Source of the DNA: Tersicoccus sp. Bi-70
GTDB lineage: Bacteria > Actinomycetota > Actinomycetes > Actinomycetales > Micrococcaceae
Direction: 5' to 3'
Length of the DNA: 64,000 nucleotides
Assembly (NCBI RefSeq): GCF_001968825.1
Contig: NZ_MIEU01000002.1
Coordinates: 496,001 to 560,000 of the forward strand
The notes under the pieces were generated by a model. It did not search any database. It was not told the origin of the DNA and was given only the letters and a program-made list of their open reading frames with translations. The position numbers were made by a program, and so were the translations under genes. Every line of letters begins with the position of its first letter. Position 1 is the first letter of the stretch. Shown here piece by piece: positions 15,179 through 23,719 of this stretch.

Positions 15179-16201
15179 ATGAGCGGAACTTCCGGACGGC
15201 TGCTGTCGTTGCTCTCCCTGCTGCAGGCTCGCCGGGACTGGCCGGGCCGGCTGCTGGCCGAGCGGCTGGAGGTCAGCGAGCGGACCGTGCGCCGCGACGT
15301 CGACCGGTTGCGGGATCTCGGCTACCCGGTGCGCGCGACGATGGGACCCGACGGCGGGTACCGGCTGGAGGCCGGGGCCGAGCTGCCGCCCCTGTTGTTC
15401 GACGACGACCAGGCCGTCGCCATCGCCCTGGCCCTGCACATCGCGGCGACCAGCGGAGCCGCTGACGCCGACGCCGCCTGGCGGGCGCTGACCACCGTGC
15501 GGCAGGTGATGCCCGCGCGGCTGCGCCGGCGCATCGACGCGGTCCAGGTGCTCGGTATGCCGCACGCGGACGCCCGACCCGGTCAGCACACCGACACGTC
15601 CGTCCTGCTCGCGGTGACCGATGCGGCGCACGCCCACGAGCAGCTGCGCTTCGACTACCGCACTGTCGACGACGGGACTGCCTCCGGCGAGACCGGTGAC
15701 GAATCTGCTGTCCCCGCGACGCGGCCCCCGCGCCGGGTCGAGCCGCACCACGTCCTGCACCGCGGCGGCCGGTGGTACCTCCTGGCGTGGGACGTCGACC
15801 GGGGGGACTGGCGCACCTTCCGCGTCGACCGGATGACCGGCCTGCGCACCCCCACCGGCCCGCGGTTCAGGCCCCGCGAGGTGCCCGGGGGCGACGTGGT
15901 GGCGTTCGTCGAGGCGCGCTTCCGGGGGCAGGCCGATCCCGCGGCCGGGTCGGCGTGGCCGTGCCGGGGCACCGTGATCGCCCGGCTGCCGGCCACCGAG
16001 GCGGCCCCGTACCTGCCCGACGGCGCGGTCGAGGCGCTCGACGCGCAGACCTGCCGGGTGCGGATGGGCGCATGGTCCTGGCCGGGGCTGGCGGCGTCGT
16101 TCGCCCAGCTGGACGCCGACGTCGAGGTCGTCGAACCGCCCGACCTGGTCGAGGCGTTCCGCGACCTCGCCCGCCGGGCGGCAACCGCCGGCCGGGCCTA
16201 G
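15179..16201 (+). CDS. HTH/WYL-domain transcriptional regulator
   Basis: A 340-residue regulator. Residues 1-57 form a DeoR-like winged helix (RLLSLLSLLQARRDWPGRLL, then SERTVRRDVDRLRDLGYPV). Residues ~125-220 form a WYL domain in which HHVLHRGGRWYLLAWD carries the Trp-Tyr-Leu signature, and a WCX-like C-terminal domain follows. WYL domains sense nucleic acids or nucleotides in studied cases. A low-complexity acidic insert lies at ~165-180. It is divergent from the PhnB-like gene, and its last 4 bases overlap the end of the convergent sigma-factor gene. Confidence 0.92.
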   Translation: MSGTSGRLLSLLSLLQARRDWPGRLLAERLEVSERTVRRDVDRLRDLGYPVRATMGPDGGYRLEAGAELPPLLFDDDQAVAIALALHIAATSGAADADAAWRALTTVRQVMPARLRRRIDAVQVLGMPHADARPGQHTDTSVLLAVTDAAHAHEQLRFDYRTVDDGTASGETGDESAVPATRPPRRVEPHHVLHRGGRWYLLAWDVDRGDWRTFRVDRMTGLRTPTGPRFRPREVPGGDVVAFVEARFRGQADPAAGSAWPCRGTVIARLPATEAAPYLPDGAVEALDAQTCRVRMGAWSWPGLAASFAQLDADVEVVEPPDLVEAFRDLARRAATAGRA

Positions 16202-17436
16202 CCCAGTGCGGCGCGGCGGCGCTCGAGGACCGCCTTCTCCGCCGGGTTGCCGGTCAATGCGATCGCGTGGCTGTAGGCCGCTCCCGCCTCCGCGTGGCGA
16301 CCGAGCCGGCGGAGCAGGTCGGCGCGCGTCGCGTGGAACGGGTGGTAGCCGGCCAGAGCGGCCCCGAGCCGGTCCGCGAGCGCCAGGCCGACCTCCGGGC
16401 CGTCCAGCTCGGCGACGGCGACGGCCCGGTTGAGCGCGACGACGGGCGAGGGGTCGAGGCGGATCAGCTGGTCGTAGAGAGCGACGATCTGCCCCCAGTC
16501 CGTGGCATCGAAGGTGGCCGCCGACATGTGGACGGCGTTGACGGCCGCGAGCAGCTGGTAACGGCCCGGGGCCGTGCCGGTCGCGGCGGCCGACGCCAGG
16601 CACGTGCGCACCAGCCGGTGACCCTCCTCGATCAGCCGCGCGTCCCACCGCGCGCGGTCCTGCTCCGGCAGGGTGACCAGCTCGCCGTCGTCGGTGACGC
16701 GCGCGTCCCGCCGTGCTTCGGTGAGCAGCATCAGCGCGAGCAGGCCGGCCGTCTCGGCGTCGTCGGGCAGCAGCGCGCGCACCAGGCGGGTGAGCCGGAT
16801 CGCCTCGGCGGTCAGCTCGCGGCGCACGGGCAGCGTGTCCGGGCCGGAGGCCAGATAGCCCTCGTTGAACACGAGGTACAGCACCGCGAGGACCCCGGCG
16901 ACCCGGTCGGGCAGGTCCTCGGCCGCGGGCACGCGCCAGGGGATGCGGGCCGCCGCGATCTTGGCCTTCGCCCGGGTGATCCGCCGGCCCATGGCCGACT
17001 CCTGCACCAGGAAGGCGTGAGCGATCTCGGGGACGGTCAGCCCGGCGACCATCCGCAGCGTCAGCGCCACCCGCGCCTCCACCGACAGGGCCGGGTGGGC
17101 GCACGTGAAGAGCAGGCGCAACCGGTCGTCGTCGACGGCGCCGAGCGGTGCCGACGGCCCTTCGTCCAGCATCCGGGCCTCCCGGTGTTTCTCGTCGCGC
17201 TTCTTCTCGCGCCGGATCCGGTCGATCGCCTTCCGACTGGCCGTGAGCGTCAACCAGGCGCCCGGACTGGCCGGGACGCCGTCGGACGGCCACCGCTCCA
17301 GGGCGGCGACGAACGCGTCGGCGGTGGCGTCCTCGGCGATCCCGAGGTCACCGAACCGGCGGGTCAGGGACGCGACCACCCGCGCCCACTCCTCGTGGTG
17401 GGCCCGGCTGATCGCCTCGCCGACGTCAGTCGTCAC
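16198..17436 (-). CDS. ECF-type RNA polymerase sigma factor, ECF42-like with TPR tail
   Basis: A 412-residue sigma factor. Region 2 is near residues 10-75 (ATADAFVAALERWP) and region 4 near 120-170 (LTLRMVAGLTVPEIAHAFLV...GRRITRAKAKI). A long C-terminal TPR-like extension follows (YQLLAAVNAVH, PSPVVALNRAVAVAEL, HATRADLLRRLGRHAEAGAAY). That C-terminal extension and the adjacent DGPF gene define the ECF42 group, which has no anti-sigma factor and is thought to be controlled through the extension. The GTG start overlaps the end of the DGPF gene by 11 nt, so the two are co-translated. Confidence 0.92.
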   Translation of the reverse strand: MTTDVGEAISRAHHEEWARVVASLTRRFGDLGIAEDATADAFVAALERWPSDGVPASPGAWLTLTASRKAIDRIRREKKRDEKHREARMLDEGPSAPLGAVDDDRLRLLFTCAHPALSVEARVALTLRMVAGLTVPEIAHAFLVQESAMGRRITRAKAKIAAARIPWRVPAAEDLPDRVAGVLAVLYLVFNEGYLASGPDTLPVRRELTAEAIRLTRLVRALLPDDAETAGLLALMLLTEARRDARVTDDGELVTLPEQDRARWDARLIEEGHRLVRTCLASAAATGTAPGRYQLLAAVNAVHMSAATFDATDWGQIVALYDQLIRLDPSPVVALNRAVAVAELDGPEVGLALADRLGAALAGYHPFHATRADLLRRLGRHAEAGAAYSHAIALTGNPAEKAVLERRRAALG

Positions 17437-17785
17437 CGGGTTCGGCCAGCGCGCGGACCTCGATCTTCCGATTGCACGCCGCGGACGCGTCGGTGGCCAG
17501 CGTCAGCGCCACGTCGAGGTCCGCGGCCTCCCACACCCAGAACCCGGCCAGGTACTCCTTGGACTCGGCGAACGGGCCGTCGGTGATCACCGGCGTGTCC
17601 CCGCGGTTGTCGATCACGGTCGCCGTGTCGGGCGCGGCGAGGCCTCCGGCGAACACGAAGTGGCCCTCGGCCTGCAGCCGCTCGTTGAAGGCGTCCACGG
17701 CCTTCATCTCGGCCGCGGTGGCGGAGTCGGTGCGGCCGGCGTCCGCAGCCTGCCCGTCGTCGATCACGGAGATCAGATACTGCAT
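17426..17785 (-). CDS. DGPF/YciI-family protein, ECF42 partner
   Basis: A 119-residue YciI-like protein beginning MQYLISVIDD and containing the signature DGPFAESKEYLAGFWVWE at about residues 68-85, which names the DGPF subgroup. Such proteins are conserved beside ECF42 sigma factors and are usually their regulatory targets. Their biochemistry is unknown. The overlap with the sigma gene shows co-expression. The promoter should lie in 17786-17899, which I could not resolve further. Confidence 0.92.
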   Translation of the reverse strand: MQYLISVIDDGQAADAGRTDSATAAEMKAVDAFNERLQAEGHFVFAGGLAAPDTATVIDNRGDTPVITDGPFAESKEYLAGFWVWEAADLDVALTLATDASAACNRKIEVRALAEPGDD

Positions 17786-17899
17786 GGCACGATCCTTCCC
17801 GGTGGTGAGGACGCCCCGGTGGGCGCCCCTCTACCCCTACGACGAACCACTCTGCCCGGATCGGACAGCGCGCGGGAACGAATTCTCAGCGGGTCATTC

Positions 17900-18298
17900 C
17901 TAACCCTCCAGGTCCTCGTCGCTCACGTGCTCCTTCCACACCGTGGTGGTGGCGGGATCGTCGCCGGACTCGAGCATCGCGAGGTGCTCCATGAAGCCGT
18001 CCCCGCCGGCGGCGTGCCAGTGGTCCTGCCCGGGCGGGATGTAGAGCGTCTGGCCGGCGTGGACCTCGATGACGTTGCCGTCCCGGTCGCCGAAGCGCGC
18101 GACGCCCTGCGTGACGCGCAGGTACTGCCCGCGGGCGTGGGAGTGCCACGCGGTGCGGGCACCCGGGGCGAAGCGGACGAGCGCCACCGTCATCCGCTGA
18201 TCGTCCTCGTGCGGGGCGGCGACCACGTCGAGCCACACGTCGCCGGCGAACTGCTCGGGCGGGTTCTTCACGGTGGGGGTGGTCGGTTCGATGTTCAT
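17900..18298 (-). CDS. cupin-domain protein
   Basis: A 132-residue single cupin barrel. Motif 1 is ARTAWHSHARGQYLRVTQG, with metal-type His residues and Gln in the Glu position. Motif 2 is LYIPPGQDHWHAAGGDGFM. These resemble the YhhW/'(R)-mandelonitrile lyase-like' small cupins often found beside oxidoreductases. The ATG at 18298 has GAGGAG upstream. It lies 25 nt after the MFS gene on the same strand, so it is probably co-transcribed. Confidence 0.88.
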   Translation of the reverse strand: MNIEPTTPTVKNPPEQFAGDVWLDVVAAPHEDDQRMTVALVRFAPGARTAWHSHARGQYLRVTQGVARFGDRDGNVIEVHAGQTLYIPPGQDHWHAAGGDGFMEHLAMLESGDDPATTTVWKEHVSDEDLEG

Positions 18299-18323
18299 GG
18301 CGTTCTCCTCGGGGGGGTGGGGG

Positions 18324-19553
18324 TCAGGATGCGGTGGCCGGCGCCGCGGCCGTACCGGGACGCCGGTGCCAGGCGAGCAGCGAACACGAGACGGCGGCCA
18401 GGATCACGGCGAGGACCGTGACGACGCCGAGCGGCAGGATGCTGGTGGACCCGGCGATGCCCACGAAGGGCGCGGCGACCGCGCCGAAGCCGAAGCGGAC
18501 GACGCCGAGCAGAGAGGAGGCCGTCCCGGCCATGCGCGGGTAGGCGGCCAGGGCCAGCGTCGTCGCCGGCGGGGTGCTGCCTGCGACCCCGCTGGCCAGG
18601 GCGAACAGGGAGACGATGACGACGACGAGCGGTACCGGAGTCAGACCCGCGGTCAGCAGGCCGGCGGCGCCGAGTGCGGTGATTCCGATGCCGACGGTGA
18701 GCGTGCGCATCGGCCCCCACCGTTCGGACGTGCGCCCGGACAGGAACCCGAACGTCATGAAGCCCGCGGAGTTGAGCCCGAACGCGGCCGCATAGGCCTG
18801 CGGGGAGAGCCCGTAGATGTGCTGCAGCACGAACGTCGCCCCGGCCAGGTAGGCGAACACCGCGGCGTTGAGGAAGCCGAGGCTGAGTACCGCGCCGACG
18901 AACACCCGATCGGCGAGCAGGGTCCGGAAGCCGGCCAGGGTGTGGCGGAGGCCGCCCGCGAGGCGGTGCTCGGTCGGGAGGGTCTCACGGAACACCAGCA
19001 GGGCGATGACCAGGATGCCCACCCCGATCACCGCGAGGAAGACGAACAGTCCGCGCCAGTCGGCGACGGTGGTGAGCACACCGCCCAGCAGCGGCCCGAT
19101 GATCGCCGCGAGCCCACCGGCGACGGTGAGCCGGCCATAGAACCGGATCAGCGCGGTGCCGGCGTAGACGTCGCGGCCGGCCGCCTGCGCGATCACGAGA
19201 CCGGCCCCGCCGGCGAGGCCCTGGACGAACCGGGCGACGATCAGCACCTCGACCGTGGGGCTGACCGCACACAGGGCCGACGTCACGATGTAGGCGACGA
19301 TCCCGGTGAGCAGGATGCCACGGCGGCCGAACCGGTCCGACGCCGGCCCGGCGATCAGCTGGCCACCGGCGAGGCCGAGCAGGCACGCGGTGATGGTCAC
19401 CTGGGCGACCGAGGTGGCGGCCTCGAGGTCGGCGGTCAGCGCGGGCAGCGCCGGCAGGTAGAGGTCCATGGAGATGGGACCGAACACCGTGAGCAGGAGC
19501 AGCAGCGCGGGCAGCAGGCGGCGGGAGGGGTCGTGGCCGGGGGTCTCGGGCAT
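18324..19553 (-). CDS. MFS drug exporter, Bcr/CflA-type
   Basis: A 409-residue, 12-helix major-facilitator protein. Helix 1 carries FGPISMDLYLPALPAL, the hallmark of the Bcr/CflA drug-resistance subfamily, and the helix 2-3 loop carries the MFS motif A-like GPASDRFGRRG. An exporter of small drugs or metabolites driven by protons is expected. I chose ATG 19553; longer in-frame starts add no membrane-compatible sequence. Divergent from the SDR at 19693. Confidence 0.92.
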   Translation of the reverse strand: MPETPGHDPSRRLLPALLLLLTVFGPISMDLYLPALPALTADLEAATSVAQVTITACLLGLAGGQLIAGPASDRFGRRGILLTGIVAYIVTSALCAVSPTVEVLIVARFVQGLAGGAGLVIAQAAGRDVYAGTALIRFYGRLTVAGGLAAIIGPLLGGVLTTVADWRGLFVFLAVIGVGILVIALLVFRETLPTEHRLAGGLRHTLAGFRTLLADRVFVGAVLSLGFLNAAVFAYLAGATFVLQHIYGLSPQAYAAAFGLNSAGFMTFGFLSGRTSERWGPMRTLTVGIGITALGAAGLLTAGLTPVPLVVVIVSLFALASGVAGSTPPATTLALAAYPRMAGTASSLLGVVRFGFGAVAAPFVGIAGSTSILPLGVVTVLAVILAAVSCSLLAWHRRPGTAAAPATAS

Positions 19554-19692
19554 GCCCTCCAGTCTCCGCGTTCCCGGGCACGCGTGGGAGTCTCTGATCA
19601 GCGGTGTACTGACAGGGCATGCCTGAACCGGTGCTCCGGCCGCGGATCTGCGCCACAGTGGAGCGCAGGAGACATCACGGAAGGAACACCTC

Positions 19693-20397
19693 ATGGCCCG
19701 GATATTCGTCACCGGGGCGGCCACCGGCCTCGGCCTGGACACCGCCACCGACCTCGCCGACCACGGGCACGATGTCGTCGTGCACGCCCGCGACGCGGAC
19801 CGCCTGCCTCCGGGCGACTGGGCCGGCACCGTGACCGGCGACCTGGCCGACCGGGAGCAGACGAACGCGGCCGCGCGGGCGGCGAACGAGTTCGGCCGGT
19901 TCGACGCCGTCATTCACAACGCCGGCGTGATGCAGCGCCCGTCCGCCGTGCCGGTCAACGTCATCGCACCGTACCTGCTCACCGCCCTGATGGACCGGCC
20001 CGGCCGGCTGATCCACCTCAGCAGCGGCATGCACCGCAGTGGGTCGACGGACCTGGCCGGCCTCGAGTCCGGTGACGGCTCGTACTCGGACAGCAAGCTC
20101 TGGGTCACCGCCCTGAGCGCGGCGCTCGCAGACCGATGGCCGGAGACGGCGACGCACGCGGTCGACCCCGGCTGGGTGCCCACCCGGATGGGCGGGGCGG
20201 GCGCGCCGGACGACCTCACCGAGGGGCACCTGACGCAGACCTGGCTCGCGACCGCGTCCGACGTCGACCCTGCTACCGGCGGCTACTGGCACCACCGCCG
20301 CACCCAGCAACCGCACCGGGCCGTCGGTGACGAGCGGTTCCGGGCACGGCTGCTCGAGACCCTCGAACGCATCACCGGGGTCGCCCTCGAGTCCTGA
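19693..20397 (+). CDS. short-chain dehydrogenase/reductase
   Basis: A 234-residue SDR. The cofactor loop ARIFVTGAATGLGLDTA is at the N-terminus, VIHNAGVM follows strand 4, and the active site has HLSSGM then YSDSKL (Tyr-x-x-x-Lys). The enzyme is short compared with classical SDRs and belongs with atypical members whose substrates are unknown. RBS GGAAGGA fixes the ATG. Followed after 81 nt by the antiporter gene. Confidence 0.9.
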   Translation: MARIFVTGAATGLGLDTATDLADHGHDVVVHARDADRLPPGDWAGTVTGDLADREQTNAAARAANEFGRFDAVIHNAGVMQRPSAVPVNVIAPYLLTALMDRPGRLIHLSSGMHRSGSTDLAGLESGDGSYSDSKLWVTALSAALADRWPETATHAVDPGWVPTRMGGAGAPDDLTEGHLTQTWLATASDVDPATGGYWHHRRTQQPHRAVGDERFRARLLETLERITGVALES

Positions 20398-20478
20398 CCG
20401 CCACCGGTCGGCTCGGATCCGTCGGTGCTCCTCCGTAGGCTGTGACCAGCACCGACCCGCCGACGAGGGGAGACCACC

Positions 20479-22221
20479 ATGACCGCCGCGCTCCTGCTGG
20501 CCGCCGCGGTGGTGGTGATCGTCGCGGTGCAGGGCTGGGCGCGGCGCACCGGGGTCGCCGCTCCACTGCTGCTCGTGGCCATCGGCGTCGCGGTCAGCTT
20601 CCTGCCGTTCGTCCCGGCCATCGTCATCGAGCCCGAGTGGATCCTCGCCGGCGTGCTGCCCCCGCTGCTCTACTCGTCCGCGGTCTCGATGCCGACGATG
20701 GACTTCCGCCGCGACTTCGGCTCGATCAGCAGCCTCTCCGTGCTCCTGGTCGTGGTGACCTCGGTGGCCCTGGGCTTCGTGTTCCACGCGCTGCTCGGCG
20801 TCGACCTCGCGTTCGGCATCGCGCTCGGGGCCGTCGTCAGCCCCACGGACGCCGTCGCCACCGGGATCGTCAAACGCCTGAACGCCCCGCGGCGGGTGGT
20901 CACGGTGCTCGAGGGGGAGAGCCTGCTCAACGACGCGTCCGCCCTCGTGCTGCTGCGCTCGGCGATCGCGGCGACGGGCGGCGCGGTGTCCCTCTGGGGC
21001 GTCGCTGGGGACTTCGTGTACGCGGTGCTCGTGGCGGTCGCCATCGGCGTCGTCGTGGGGCTGCTCAACCTGCGCGTCCGGGCGGCCACCCGCGACGCGG
21101 CGGCCAGCACCGCCATCTCGTTCATCGCCCCCTTCGTCGCCTCCGTCCCCGCGGAGCACCTCGGGGCCTCGGGACTGGTGGCCGCCGTCACGGCCGGCCT
21201 GATCACCGGCCAGGGGTCGGCCCGCTACCTCAAGGCCGCCGACCGGATCGCCGAGCGTTCCAACTGGGCGACCGTCGACCTGGTGCTCGAGGGCGGCATC
21301 TTCCTCGGCATGGGCCTGGAGCTGTTCGGCCTGGTCGAGGAGGTGATCGCCGAGGACGAGTCCCTCTGGCTCGCGCTCGGCACGGGTGCGCTGGCCGTCG
21401 CCCTGGCGCTGGTGATCCGCAGCCTCTACGTGGTACCGCTGCTCTGGCTCGTGCGCAAGCAGGCCGCGGACCCGGTGGAGACGCGGGAGCGGCTGGCCCG
21501 AGCCCAGCAGCGATTCGACGCCTCGGGCTTCGACCGGGAGGACCCCCGCGTGCAGCGGCGGGTGGCGACGTGGACGCAGCGGATGGGGCACCGGCTCGCC
21601 GACATCGACTACCTGGCGCGCACCCCGCTCGGTCGGCGTGAGGGAGCCCTGCTCGTGTGGGCGGGCATGCGCGGCGCGATCACGCTGGCCGCGGCCCAGA
21701 CCCTGCCGGAGGACACGCCACAGCGGTCGCTGCTCGTACTCATCGCGTTCGTCGCCGCCGCGGGCTCCCTGCTCGTGCAGGGAGGGACACTTGGCATCGT
21801 CGTGCGTGCGATCGGGCTGGAGGGCGACGGCGGCGTCGATCCCGACGAGCAGCGCACGGTGGCGACCGCGATGGGTCGGGCCGCCGTCCAGGTGCTCGAG
21901 GATCCCGGGCTACGGCGCCCCGACGGCTCGGTCTACGACGAGAAGGTCGTCGAACGCGCCCGGGCGCTGATGCGCAAGGTCGCCGCCGAGAAGCAGCGCG
22001 CCGTCGACGAGGACGAGGAGGAGGCGGGTCCCGGTGGACGCCCGGCGGCCCGGCAGACGACGGAACTGCGGCTGCGCATCATCGAGGCGCAGCGGGCGGT
22101 GCTGCTCGACGCCCGCGCGGCGGGCACGGTCAGTTCAGCCACGCTCAGCGCCGCGCTCGACCAGCTGGACGCGGACCAGATCAGCACCGAGCTGCGGGCC
22201 GGTGGCCCCTCGGACGGCTGA
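20479..22221 (+). CDS. Na+/H+ antiporter, NhaP/CPA1 type
   Basis: A 580-residue membrane protein with about 12 helices. It carries VVSPTDAVATGIVKRL and LEGESLLNDASALVLL, the ion-site and Asn-Asp motifs of CPA1 exchangers, and WAGMRGAITLAAAQTLP in a late helix. A cytosolic C-terminal tail of about 150 residues includes a charged EDEEEAGPGG linker and a helical end. It should exchange Na+ or K+ for H+ and serve pH and salt homeostasis. RBS GAGGGGAG. Its end is 17 nt from the convergent SDR. Confidence 0.93.
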   Translation: MTAALLLAAAVVVIVAVQGWARRTGVAAPLLLVAIGVAVSFLPFVPAIVIEPEWILAGVLPPLLYSSAVSMPTMDFRRDFGSISSLSVLLVVVTSVALGFVFHALLGVDLAFGIALGAVVSPTDAVATGIVKRLNAPRRVVTVLEGESLLNDASALVLLRSAIAATGGAVSLWGVAGDFVYAVLVAVAIGVVVGLLNLRVRAATRDAAASTAISFIAPFVASVPAEHLGASGLVAAVTAGLITGQGSARYLKAADRIAERSNWATVDLVLEGGIFLGMGLELFGLVEEVIAEDESLWLALGTGALAVALALVIRSLYVVPLLWLVRKQAADPVETRERLARAQQRFDASGFDREDPRVQRRVATWTQRMGHRLADIDYLARTPLGRREGALLVWAGMRGAITLAAAQTLPEDTPQRSLLVLIAFVAAAGSLLVQGGTLGIVVRAIGLEGDGGVDPDEQRTVATAMGRAAVQVLEDPGLRRPDGSVYDEKVVERARALMRKVAAEKQRAVDEDEEEAGPGGRPAARQTTELRLRIIEAQRAVLLDARAAGTVSSATLSAALDQLDADQISTELRAGGPSDG

Positions 22222-22238
22222 GGCGCAGGGCGTCCCGC

Positions 22239-22996
22239 TCAGGGGGCGTTGTAGCCGCCGTCGACCAGGTAGTAGCCGCCCGTCACGAACGACGCGTCGT
22301 CGCTGAGCAGGAAGCTGACCAGCTTGGCGACCTCCTCGGGTCGGCCGAGCCGGCCCATCGGATGCCGCGCGATCAGGCCCTGCCGCTGCGCGTCGTCGAT
22401 GTTCTTCAGCAGCGGCGTGTCGATGTAGCCCGGGGCGGCCGCGTTGACGCGGATCCCCGCGCGTCCGTACTCGACCGCCGCGTTCTTGGTCAGCCCGACG
22501 ACGCCGTGCTTGGCGGCGGTGTAGGCGGCCGACCCGGGCGCCGCCGTGTCGCCGTGGATCGAGGACATGTTCACGATCGAGGTGATCGCCGGGTCGTCCT
22601 GGGCGAGGAACTGGGCGATCTCGTAGCGCATCCCGTAAGCACGCCGCTCAGGTTCAGCCCGATCACCCGCTCCCAGTCCGCCAGATCGATCTCGCCGACC
22701 GGGGCCTGCTTTGGGCCGATGCCGGCGTTGTTGACCGCGTGGTGCAGCGCGCCAAACGTGTCGACGGCGAACCGCACGGCCGCCTCGGACTCCTCGGGCC
22801 TCGACGCGTCCTGCTGGAACGCCGCCGCCTCCCCGCCGGCACCCGTGATGCCGTCGACCATGCGCTGGGCCGCCCCCGGGTCGATGTCCGTCACCACGAC
22901 CTTCGCCCCCTTCGCCGCCAGGTCGGCGGCGATCGCGGCGCCGATGCCCGATCCGGCGCCCGTCACCAGGGCCACGCGTCCGTCGAACGTGCTCAT
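22239..22996 (-). pseudogene. SDR-family oxidoreductase with one frameshift
   Basis: The N-terminal half (MSTFDGRVALVTGAGSGIGAA, NNAGIGPKQ, up to LNLSGVL) is in one frame. The C-terminal half (YGMRYEIAQF, MSSIHG, the active site YTAAKHG, and PGYIDTPLL to the VDGGYNAP end) is in another. The two join exactly if one T is restored in GTGCTT(T)ACGGG at about 22636-22638, giving the expected LSGVLYGMRYEI. Everything else is intact, including the catalytic Ser-Tyr-Lys, so this is either a very recent mutation or a base-calling error beside a short T run. ATG 22996 has GGAGG upstream. An intact version would be a ~253-residue glucose/3-oxoacyl-ACP-reductase-like SDR. Confidence 0.88.
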
Positions 22997-23172
22997 GTCT
23001 CTGACCTCCATCGCGGGAAACGGCCGTGGTCCCGGCCCTCATCGGCAGGCTATACCCGGGCTCCCGGCGTCCCCGTGGCCTGCCTTCCCCCGGCTCGGCC
23101 CGCCGGTTGGTCTCGGCGACGACCCGTCAGCCGGACGACCCCCCACCCGTCGCCCACGACCCAGGAGCACCG

Positions 23173-23436
23173 ATGACCGTCTTCCGCACCGTCCTCGAAT
23201 CGACCGGCGGCAACAACGTGGGCATCGTGGTGCCCGAGGAGATCGTGCTCGGCTTCGAGCGCGGCAAGCGGGTGCCCGTGATCGTGACGATCGACGGCGA
23301 CTACCGGTACGCGACCACGATCGGCGTGATGGGCGGCCGATATCTCGTCTCCTTGAACGCCGAGACCCGGAAGCGGACGGATCGCGGGGCGGGCGACGAG
23401 GTGGGGGTCGACCTGGTGGTCGATCCCGATCGCTGA
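23173..23436 (+). CDS. DUF1905 protein
   Basis: An 87-residue beta-rich protein matching DUF1905: FRTVLESTGGNNVGIVVPEE, VPVIVTIDGDYRYATTIGVM, then GDEVGVDLVVD. In larger proteins this domain is fused to a YdeI-like domain. Here it stands alone, as in many actinobacteria. Function unknown. CAGGAG precedes the ATG at 23173. Divergent from the broken SDR. Confidence 0.88.
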   Translation: MTVFRTVLESTGGNNVGIVVPEEIVLGFERGKRVPVIVTIDGDYRYATTIGVMGGRYLVSLNAETRKRTDRGAGDEVGVDLVVDPDR

Positions 23437-23448
23437 GGCGCTCGTCCG

Positions 23449-23589
23449 TCAGCGGCAGACGTCCACGACACCGGGCTCGACGGTGGTCGGGGGCGCCGGG
23501 TCCGCGCCGGCGCGACGCCGAGCGGTCACCAGCAGCGAGAGCACGGCGGCGATCCCGCACAGGGCCGCCCCGCCCCACCGGGCTCGCAC
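23449..23589 (-). CDS. possible small single-helix membrane protein
   Basis: The minus strand reads a 46-residue peptide from a GTG at 23589: basic start (VRARWGG), hydrophobic helix AALCGIAAVLSLLVTA, then RRRAGADPAPP and a short tail. The composition is typical of real actinobacterial micro-membrane proteins, but the ribosome-binding site is weak and I cannot match it to a family. The open frame extends upstream to about 23640 without a better start. It could be a chance frame in the intergenic region. Confidence 0.3.
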   Translation of the reverse strand: MRARWGGAALCGIAAVLSLLVTARRRAGADPAPPTTVEPGVVDVCR

Positions 23590-23719
23590 ACCGCCTGTGA
23601 CGGCGCGCTCACCAGCCGTTTCGTTCGTGTGAACAGCGGCCTCCTAGACTGACTCGCTGTCTGTGTACGTATGGCGAACAGGGCGGTGGCCCGTGAGCCC
23701 CCGTCGAAATGAGTCCGGC

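Noticed and set aside
19675-21591. Very long minus-strand open frame (over 600 codons) opposite the SDR and antiporter genes
   Set aside because: Antisense to two well-supported genes. The translation is rich in His, Gly, Arg and Asp, as expected for the shadow of GC-rich codons, with no domain.
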